Source of the DNA: [Phialemoniopsis] sp. UDSM-2020
Taxonomy: Eukaryota; Ascomycota; Sordariomycetes; Thyridiales; Thyridiaceae
DNA: 64,000 bases
NCBI GenBank assembly: GCA_018873225.1
Contig: JAEILZ010000003.1
Span: 2,170,001 to 2,234,000, forward strand
Direction of reading: 5' to 3'
Shown here: positions 56,201 through 64,000 of the stretch, piece by piece
Layout: every line of letters starts with the position of its first letter
Numbering within the stretch: the stretch's first letter is position 1
Translations under genes and position numbers: made by a program
Notes under the pieces: model-generated
Database searches by the model: none
What the model was told of the DNA's origin: nothing
Seen by the model: the letters and a program-made list of their open reading frames with translations, nothing else

Positions 56201-59200
56201 CTTCTGGGAATAGTAGTATTGGATGCAGTCATGGAAGTCTCGGGTCGGGACCTGCTCTGCAATGCGGCCCCACTGTTTCGGAAATTCCAGATAAGCCTTT
56301 TCGAAAAGGGATGCCTCTTCTTCGGTGAAGTTGATGATTGGCGGGAGGAGCTGCCAAGTGGCAGCGAGCTTTGCCACAGGAAGAGTACCGGTCCGGTCGA
56401 TGTACAGGTCCTTCGCACGGTCCTTCTCCGTCCAATACATCTCGGGGATCTCAGCTTCCTTCTCGGTCCGGTACTTTTCTCTCTGCGCACGCTCTTCTCT
56501 CTCACGACGTTCCTCTTCTGCACGCATAGACTCCTGGAGGATTCGTTCCAGGTCTCGTTCCGAAGCAAAGCGCCTCCCTGACCCCCTGCCCTCGGGCTTC
56601 GACTCTGCGGGAGGATGGTGAATGCCATTGGGCTCGGGAATAGGCGGGCCACCCGTGAACTTCTCGCGGCTCTTAAGCGCGAGGGGGTCATCAGATAGTG
56701 TGAACTGCAGATAAACCCTGTATTTGTCGCCGTACTCTTTCTGCGCATCTTGCTGTTCTGCTAGTTTGAGGGAATTCTCTTCCTTCATGGCTTTCAGAAT
56801 GAACGTGTTGACGGCCACAGACGGCGCTTCCGCCTTCTGGAATTGCTTGTCTTCGTACCAAGGTGTGCAACTAAAGTCTGGAAGCTCATCAATCGGCGGT
56901 GTCTTCATATAGGTGCGGACAATCTCGATCGCGGCGTCGTCTATCTCCTCGATCTCTGTCGCGTCATCATCCTCCTCGTCATGTGAGGGGCTTGAGCGGT
57001 GTGAGCGAATGGTGCCGTCAGCCAGCGGGTAGTCATTTGGGGGGCCTTCTGCGTCAGGTAGCTTGTCGCCCGTCTGGGTAAGCGAGGTTGCTTTGTTTGC
57101 TTCTGCGGATTCAGCCGAGTCTTTCATGACAACGTCTCCTTCCTGCCTTGCCTCATCCTTTTCGACTGTAGGGATCGGCAGCTGGGGAACACCAGCATCT
57201 AGCTCCTCCACCTTAGGTTGTAGCCCTGAACCAACAGCTGAGGATTTGTTGGTTTTTGACTCCAAAGAGCTATTTGCAGCAGCCCCAGGGCCCGAAGTCG
57301 GCTCTGATGCAACATCGCCGGCTGACTCAACTGCTTTTTCTCCTGGCGCTGCACCTTTCGTCTTCCGAGGAAGAACAAGGTCTTCAGGTATTGGCTCCAG
57401 CACTCGTAAGAGACCTTCGTCCTGACTTAGCGCATTGAGCGCAAAAGTGGCCTCGACCAAGCCAGCACGAGTGAGTAGAGTCTCCAAGTGAGAGGTATCA
57501 TCGCCTTCCAGTTGCTGGAGTTCCGTTTCCGCTTTCGAGATTTCATGGTTGAAATAATCATCAATATCTTCGTCATCCGACTCGGAGCCCTGGTCACCCA
57601 AAGCCAGAGCCGGGCCCTTCGAAGTGCCAGGTAGCTCCTGCACAAATGCATGAATGACGCGCGGACGTCTCGTCTTCTTCTGGCCATCTGACTCCAAATG
57701 AGTCGAGGATCCAGCACTGGGTCCAGGTTGGGCTCCATCGAGTTTTGTAAGCTCCGGGCCGGCTGTTTTCACCGACGCCGACAAAGCCTTGCTACTTTGT
57801 GGTACTGATCCAGCAACCCGATTGTCAACCTTGAAAGCACCATGTGCTGGAGCATCTCTCATCTCGCGGTCCACGGACGTTCTCGTGGAAGGGGTGAAGG
57901 TATCCTCGGTTATTTCTCCAGGTTCAGTCATCGACAACGAAGGGTGCCGAGTGTTCGAAGCGTCGGCATGAGACTCGGCCTTCGAGTCACTACTACGAGG
58001 GCGACGAGCCAGATCGGCTTGGTAATCTGAACCAGAAGAGCCTGGTCGTGGGCCAAAAGGCCTGGACTGGGGGGAGACAAAACTTTGCGACCGGCCAATC
58101 TTTGGGGTTTCCGGAATTTTCTTCGAGTTCAAGCTGGGATTGATCCATTGTTTACTCGAAGGCCTCTGTTGCTTCTGCATTTGCGCCCGAGGCCCGATCG
58201 GAATGGGGGGACTCCCCTCTTGCGTTGCCGTCTTGGCTGGCCCAGTGGGCGGTGGTCGTCCATCGGCCGCAGGACCAGTTGAGGGGGCGGGTCCCGGGCG
58301 CTCCTCAGTCAGAGCCCGGGGGCCGGTCGGAGGGGCCTTGCCTGTAAGTGACTGAATATCCGCAGAGGACGGAGTTCGGGTCGGCACTGAGCCAAAGGCG
58401 GGAGCAGAAGGTGCAACAGGTGGTGGTGAAACGTCCTTGGTCTGGGCTGGAGGCTCATGAGAGACAGAGGACCGGTCAGGTTTCGGGCGGACCGGTTCAC
58501 GATCGCGGAGATCCCTGTCGTCCCGTGGGTCTCGGGCCCGGGGGTCCGGGTCGAGATACCGGTGAGCATCTCTATCGTCGCGATCATTTCGGCCCCAGCG
58601 TCCCTCCTGCGAACGACTTCTTGGGTATCGCTGGTCACGGTCGTCGTAGTATCCACCACGACCACGCGCTCGGTCCCAGTCTCCGCGACCCCGAGCGCCG
58701 CGTCCGCGCCCGAATCCCCCACGGTAGGACTGGGATGCAAAGACGGGATCAGACGATGATGAACCAGCAGATAGGGGCCCATCTCGCGATCCGCGTCTTG
58801 CACGATCCGGGTCGACTCCCAAGGGCACATCCCTGTCGCGAAAGTCTCGCCCCGGCGGTGAACGTCCCCTTCCTGGAGGTGAGGGTCTCCTGCCCCGGAA
58901 ATTGTCCCGCTCACGCCAGTCCCGGTCTCGCTCTCTACTGCGCTCATCCCTGAAGGGAGGTCCGTCTCGCCTGTCCCGAAAGTCGTCGCGATCCCTACCG
59001 CGATCTCTGCTGTCATCTCGCCATCCTCGGCCTCGGCCGCCGCGCCCTCTACCACGAAAGTCGCTCGGATAACCTGCGCCACGTGGGCCACTTGGCGGAT
59101 CTAGGAGCGCTTTAGGGCCTCGAGGAGGTTCTCGGCCGGTTAGCGAGTCGCGAAAGTTGTCTCGATTGCTTTGAAAAGCCGACTGATTTGCCCTTGCCTC

Positions 59201-59356
59201 GCCAGACAAGCGTCTTCGATCGTTGTCTCCATACTGGGAGCCACGGTCATTATAACGATCAGGGGACCGATCGCGAGGAGATCGTGAGCGGCGATCGCTA
59301 TCGTATCGAGAGTATCTTGACCTGTAAGGGTGGAAGCCGTGAGTAAAAGGACCCAT
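53237..59356 (-). CDS. SNT1: Snt1-like SANT-domain corepressor (Set3 complex)
   Basis: Minus-strand exons 59356-55394 and 55330-53237 (intron 63 bp) encode 2018 residues. The N-terminal ~300 residues are rich in Arg-Gly, Arg-Asp and Arg-Ser (GRGRGGRGRGW, RGGFGRGRGARGRGDWDRAR). A disordered middle has acidic patches (GSESDDEDIDDYF). The first SANT lies near residue 1010 (FTEEEASLFEKAYLEFPKQW, then GRIAEQVP). The second is near 1286-1340 (SSYWSVSESNDFPGLLRAFG; HMQTKTAVMVKNYYVRQKDG), formed across the intron. The C-terminal ~650 residues are Pro/Gln-rich. The family (yeast Snt1, animal NCoR/SMRT) scaffolds the Set3 histone deacetylase complex in the nucleus. The ATG at 59356 is my choice; a TTACAG acceptor just inside (about 59317) leaves open an alternative first exon. 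Confidence 0.9.
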
Positions 59357-60620
59357 GGTGTCCCGCGAAAGGATCGGGGAGCACCGCAGGGCGTCCGACG
59401 AGCCCTCCGCGCTCAAACAATCTTTCAAGATGCGGGATGGCAAGCTTTGAGAGAAATGTGTCAAGAAGCAGGCAAGCTTACATATCTGTTGCCAAGGGGC
59501 TATGCCTCTACCCCGGATAGCTCACTCGGTACGCCACCCAACATTCGATCAGCAACAAACAAGCTCGAAGTTTGGTCCTCCAATGAATAAGAACGCGAAA
59601 TGATGGTGAAGAATCGGGTGCGGCTCGGTGGCTGTCCGTGAAGTTTGTCGGCGCGGTGGCCGTGGTAGATTGATTGTTGGCTCGTCGTCCCGATTTCTTG
59701 GTTCCCGTGCGTGGCGCGTAGGCGACCGCCGCCGAATGACCAGATTGGATGAAACGGCACAGACCTCGAAAAGATACGCGGTAACGGCAAGCGCAAAGTG
59801 ATGGTAAACTGTAAGTGAAGACTGACCCCTCGGTCAGCAGAAGCGACCGTTAGGCGTTCGAGGATGAGAACGAGGATATACAGGGGCTGGTCCGGAGGTG
59901 AGGGTGAACCTTTAAAGATTGAAGGTTTAAAAAGGAAACGGCCCTTGGGGATGGCTTGAATGGACGAGCGAACGAGATGCAGCGGACCAGGTGGGGACGA
60001 ATTCAGGCTCAGGCAGGGCGTGTCAGGCCAATCAGGGCGAGCCAAAGGGCTGAACCATGGCGTGCCTCCCAGCAATCCAGGCTCCAATGCCAGCGCCAGA
60101 CACGGCCGTGACACTCGGGCTGTATTTGCCGCTGGGGCCCGCTAGGCCGGATCAGTACAAGCCTCGTGCTTGGGCTGGATCAAGTTCGCCAGCTGCCGTC
60201 CCTTAACTAAAAAGTAAAGGTTAAGTAACAAGAAAAAAACCCTTCCAGGTTTCTGAGTGACCAGATCTGTGGGCTAAGCCCGTTCGGGCAATTTGTAGAA
60301 CTTCTTTTTCAGCGACTGCCCCGAAAAGTTGCAGAGAAATCCCCATAATTCAACGAGTACTTGTATTGATTAAACAAGGGTTCGCATTCTTTCCTGACAT
60401 GGACTGGGAGGATATTGGACTACGATTACACGAGTCGTAGAGAGTACTGCAGACATCAGCCTTTCCTGCTGGAGTCATATCTCGGGAGCATCACATAGCT
60501 CGTCATCTACATCCAGGTTTCTGTGGTGGTTCACTCTCATTCTACACAAGCTCTTCTTTCTTCTTTCATTTCGCCCTTCTTGACATTTCATCAAGGTAAT
60601 CCCAGGTACTCCAAACCAAA
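59357..60620. promoter_or_regulatory. Divergent region, Snt1-like / deoxyhypusine synthase
   Basis: 1.26 kb between divergent starts. It has a CCAAT box at 60028-60034 and a strongly pyrimidine-rich leader at about 60530-60600 just upstream of the deoxyhypusine synthase ATG. A frame on the minus strand (59500-60114) has no protein-like features. Confidence 0.5.
60028..60034 (+). promoter_or_regulatory. CCAAT box in divergent promoter
   Basis: GGCCAATCAG context, the HAP/CBF consensus, between the Snt1-like and deoxyhypusine synthase genes. Only the match is seen. Confidence 0.4.
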
Positions 60621-61801
60621 ATGTCCGCAAATCTGCCCCCGTCCGCCGCCACCGATGCCGTCTTGGTGCCGTCCGTGGAGATGCCGCAAGGCGCCCAAAA
60701 GGTCGAGGAACTGGACTTTAACAAGTTCGCCGACAAGCCCATCACGGCCGAGGACCTTCTGCAAGGCATGAAACACATGGGTTTCCAGGCCTCTTCTGTG
60801 GCCGAGGCCGTCCGCATCATCAACGAAATGGTCAGCAAATTTGACACCCACAGATCTGTTGGTTCTGCCTTTAGAGTGAACTCCTACTAACACCCACCGT
60901 AGAGGGCATGGCGCGATCCAGAGACGGGGGACAAAACCACGATATTTTTTGGTTACACCTCAAACATGATCTCGTCTGGCCTGCGAGGGATTTTCCGCTG
61001 GCTGGTCGAGCACAAACATGTCTCTGCTGTCGTCACCACGGCCGGTGGTATTGAAGAGGACTTCATCAAATGCTTGGGCGACACCTATATGTCCACATAC
61101 AGCGCTGCCGGCGCCGATCTACGCGCCAAAGGACTGAACAGGATAGGTAATCTCGTTGTACCCAACAAGAACTACTGCCTTTTCGAGGATTGGGTGGTCC
61201 CCATTCTCGACAAGATGTTGGAGGAGCAAGAGGCAAGCAAGGGAACGGAAAACGAGATCAATTGGACGCCATCCAAAGTCATCCACCGATTAGGAAAGGA
61301 GATCAACGACGAGCGGTCCGTGTACTACTGGGCATACAAGAACGACATCCCTATCTTCTGCCCTGCCCTTACAGACGGTAGTCTCGGCGACATGCTGTAC
61401 TTTCACACCTTTAAAGCCTCCCCACAACAGCTCAAGATCGACATCGTAGAGGATATCCGGAAGATCAACACAATGTCAGTACGAGCCAAGCGTGCGGGCA
61501 TGATCATCCTGGGGGGCGGAGTCATCAAGCACCACATCGCCAATGCGTGCCTTATGCGCAACGGAGCGGAGTCGGCAGTGTACATCAATACTGCGCAGGA
61601 ATTCGACGGCAGTGATGCTGGTGCAAGGCCAGATGAAGCTGTCTCCTGGGGCAAGATCAAAGTCGGTGCCGATGCAGTGAAGGTGAGCACGAACACGAAT
61701 AATAGATTATGTGCCTACGTTAACCATTATCCTAGGTATATGTCGAGGCTACCACCTGCTTCCCACTCATCGTGGCCAATACCTTTGCGAAGAAGTCATG
61801 A
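60621..61801 (+). CDS. DYS1: Deoxyhypusine synthase
   Basis: Exons 60621-60830, 60903-61682 and 61736-61801 (introns 72 and 53 bp; the first has the ACTAAC branch site near its end) encode 351 residues, close to the family's usual 355-390. It transfers the aminobutyl group of spermidine to one lysine of eIF5A, the first step of hypusine formation, in the cytosol using NAD. Diagnostic segments are [58 protein letters not shown] and [20 protein letters not shown], then the active-site loop [20 protein letters not shown] with the catalytic lysine K279, and [20 protein letters not shown] near the end. The last exon supplies [20 protein letters not shown]. The 3' end faces HMG-CoA lyase 260 bp away. 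Confidence 0.96.
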
Positions 61802-62061
61802 CCAGACTTGTGCTATCCTCGACATCAATAACCTACCACCACTTAGGTCAATTCCTAAATATGGGGGGTTGTTACACGGTGTCTGAGATCCTTCCCAGTA
61901 CTGGACAACTGTGGACATAGTACCCCTGCTTTTAGACCAAGCATTATCACGGCGCCGGACGAAAAGTTCTCATAGATTCAAATGACTGCATATGACGCAT
62001 TGTTTACCATTTGGTTGCTTGCCTCGTGTTGGATCCTTTGGACTTGAACCCTCAGACTATT

Positions 62062-63241
62062 TTACTTGGCTCCAGAAGAGGCTTGCCTCTTACGAGCACC
62101 CAAAACGGCCTTTCCTACACTACTGTCGTGAGCCTTCTCCAACTCTTTGGTGATCCACGAGCCGATATCCGCCATGGCATCCAGATCGACCCCAGTGCTC
62201 ATGCCGAGGCTCTCGAGGAAGTACACAAGATTCTCGGTGGCCACATTACCGGTCGCTCCCGGACTATAGGGGCACCCGCCGAGACCTCCCACAGCGCTAT
62301 CGAAAATCCGAATACCGTGCTCGAGGGATATAGCTGTGTTGACAAGAGCCTGGCCGTATGTGTCGTGGAAGTGCATTGCGATATCCTCATTCCTGATACC
62401 TGCCGCAGTCATGCATCTCAAAAGCTCTTTGGTGCGTGGTGCTGTACCCATGCCGGTGGTATCTCCTAGCGATATCTCGTCGGCCCCCATCTCCAGCAGG
62501 TCTGTAGCTATCTCGGCCACCCTGCGAGGGTCCACATCGTAACCTTCAAAAGGACATCCCAGAACCACGGAAATGTATGCTCGCACCCTCAGGTTTGCAT
62601 CCTTCGCGCCGAGGATAACCTCCTTGAATCGCTCGAGGGAGGTGGCGATGTCGCAATTGAGGTTCTTCTTTGAGAAGGATTCGGTAGCTGCTGCAAATAC
62701 GGCTACTTCCACGCCAGGCTTGTTCGGTGAGGACTTGTCTGGTTCTGCTGGTAGTTCGGTGGTGTATGCATTGGGATGTTGTTGAAGTATCTTATTGGCG
62801 TTGCCGAGGCCCTTGATGTTGGGGGCAAGGAATGCGTATGATATGGGCACAGGGCTGGGGATTTTGTGCTCAAGAATATGCTGCAGGATTTCTCCAGAAT
62901 TGTCCATCTGCCAAAAGGGTTGATTAGTTGCGCCGCTTCGCACTGCAGGCACAATGTCAACGCACCTGGGGCACCCATTTTGGCGAGACGAATGAGCCAG
63001 CTTCAATGGTGGAGAGGCCAGTCTGCGCCAATCGCTCAATCAACTCGATCTTTGTCGGCAATGGAATTGTCTTCTTCTCGTTTTGAAGTCCATCGCGGGG
63101 CCCGACCTCGACAATCTTGATGTGGTTGTCGAATGGTGGTGGAGGTGGCGTGGCTGTGTCGGTCGCCGTGGCCAGCCTTCGAACGTTGCTTGCGAGCACT
63201 TGCCGGACGCGCCGGCGCGCAATGGGTCGCAGTGCTTGCAT
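62062..63241 (-). CDS. Hydroxymethylglutaryl-CoA lyase, mitochondrial
   Basis: Minus-strand exons 63241-62966 and 62907-62062 (intron 58 bp) encode 373 residues. The start MQALRPIARRRVRQVLASNV plus RRLATAT is a mitochondrial presequence. The TIM-barrel opens with KIVEVGPRDGLQNEKKTIPL and contains STIEAGSFVSPKWVPQMDNS (joined across the intron), AYISVVLGCPFEGYDVDP, DEISLGDTTGMGTAP, MHFHDTYGQALVNT (metal ligands HFHDTYG) and FDSAVGGLGGCPYSPGATGN, where C304 is the catalytic cysteine of the signature loop. The enzyme splits HMG-CoA to acetoacetate and acetyl-CoA, the last step of leucine breakdown. The C-terminus has a basic tail without a peroxisomal SKL signal. The upstream 3' neighbour is deoxyhypusine synthase. 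Confidence 0.95.
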
Positions 63242-64000
63242 CTTGAATGGTTACCTCGCACATTCCATGAAGTGGTTGGATCCTCCTTGGAGTTTTCTCG
63301 ACTTTGCCTTGAAGTGAAGGAACAGTGCCGGCGGCGTTCGGTTGAGATGGAGTTCTGACGTCGGCTCATCGCATACCGTCGGCTTGGAAAGTCCGGGGTA
63401 ATCACGTGTGCCAGTGGACGCCTGACTTCGTACTCCGTACCTCCCTCGCTCAACCTTCCATCCCCACACCTCTCCTCACTGTGGGGAATGCCAAAAGAAT
63501 GAACATGGACATTTCACAAATGCCTTTCGATTATCCCACAAACTAGATAAACAATCGACGCATCCTCTGATTCGCTTATTAGGTCTATGAGCCTCACTCA
63601 GCTTCTCAGACCCGAATTGGGCACCCGTTAGCCTTGCCATCAGCTGCTAGAGCACCTCGAAGCAGCCCCTCATGTCGGATTTGATCCGATCCGAGGCGTG
63701 GTCAAGAAAGGCAAGTTTGGTCCTGTATGCACCTCTGTATGCCAATCGCCCAGCTTTTGCTAAAATCTGACCTTCTCCACAGGCAGCGTCAGCACTATAT
63801 ATATACAAGTAACTCTATGCGGATGCCAAGTCTTTGACCGTTGTCGAGTCTAAAAGCTGACCGAAGACCCGAGAACTGTTCATCGGTGCTTCGAAAGCCG
63901 GCACTGCCAAGTGAACACTACCCCGTAATCTATGTTCGGTCATCCCAATTGTTTGTCAACCTCCACGCTCTTCCCAATTTTCCATATCAAGACGCGAACC
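63242..64000. other. Right edge: HMG-CoA lyase promoter, no further gene
   Basis: 759 bp upstream of HMG-CoA lyase to the window end. Small frames at 63040-63470 are shadows of or overlap the first exon. An AT run (TATATATATA, about 63797-63808) could be a TATA element. A gene may begin beyond the window. Confidence 0.5.

Noticed and set aside
1..64000. CRISPR arrays, insertion sequences, LTR or TIR transposons
   Set aside because: No regularly spaced direct repeats, transposase or reverse-transcriptase motifs (for example YxDD or RNase H) were seen in any frame.

Overview
This is nuclear DNA of a filamentous ascomycete, most likely a Sordariomycete. Most genes carry short GT-AG introns of 49-100 bp, often with a CTAAC-like branch site. 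The proteins are typical of Pezizomycotina: two Zn2Cys6 regulators, an AA11 polysaccharide monooxygenase, Bud6/Aip3, Snt1 and a fungal ataxin-2. I rebuilt gene models by joining exons in frame by eye. Seventeen protein genes are supported; two of them (39114-39577 and the 5' part of 39939-41969) are easy to miss because their exons are short or split.

1-19 kb is a dense housekeeping block: the 3' part of an Ede1-like endocytic scaffold, the diphthamide factor DPH3, a small GPI-anchored-type wall protein (-), cytosolic leucyl-tRNA synthetase (-), a 128-residue membrane protein of unknown function, AP-3 sigma (-), frataxin and Bud6 (-). Several neighbours are divergent pairs sharing about 450-480 bp of promoter DNA.

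19-27 kb holds an intronless FAD monooxygenase of the TetX/salicylate-hydroxylase fold, a stretch of about 1.5 kb almost without open frames, and an ataxin-2/Pbp1 homologue with a PAM2 motif.

27-49 kb is sparse, with five genes in about 22 kb. All five look secreted, membrane-bound, metal-binding-like or regulatory: an AA11 LPMO with a Ser/Gly linker and an X278-like C-terminal module, a 141-residue secreted protein with a Kex2-type site (-), a histidine-rich 132-residue protein, a cysteine-rich single-pass membrane protein (-), and a Zn2Cys6 factor whose zinc cluster is assembled across 13-bp and 10-bp micro-exons. I found nothing convincing in the large gaps between them.

49-64 kb is conserved again: a 1040-residue Zn2Cys6/Fungal_trans factor with a short uORF that overlaps its start codon, a 2018-residue Snt1-like SANT corepressor (-), deoxyhypusine synthase and mitochondrial HMG-CoA lyase (-).

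There is no PKS/NRPS cluster, CRISPR array, recognisable transposon or rRNA, and I found no convincing tRNA. The points most worth a second look are the micro-exons, the His-rich/Cys-rich/regulator neighbourhood at 39-47 kb, the overlapping uORF, the in-frame retainable intron in ataxin-2, and a recurring CCTAGGTAGG-type motif in the gene-poor DNA.
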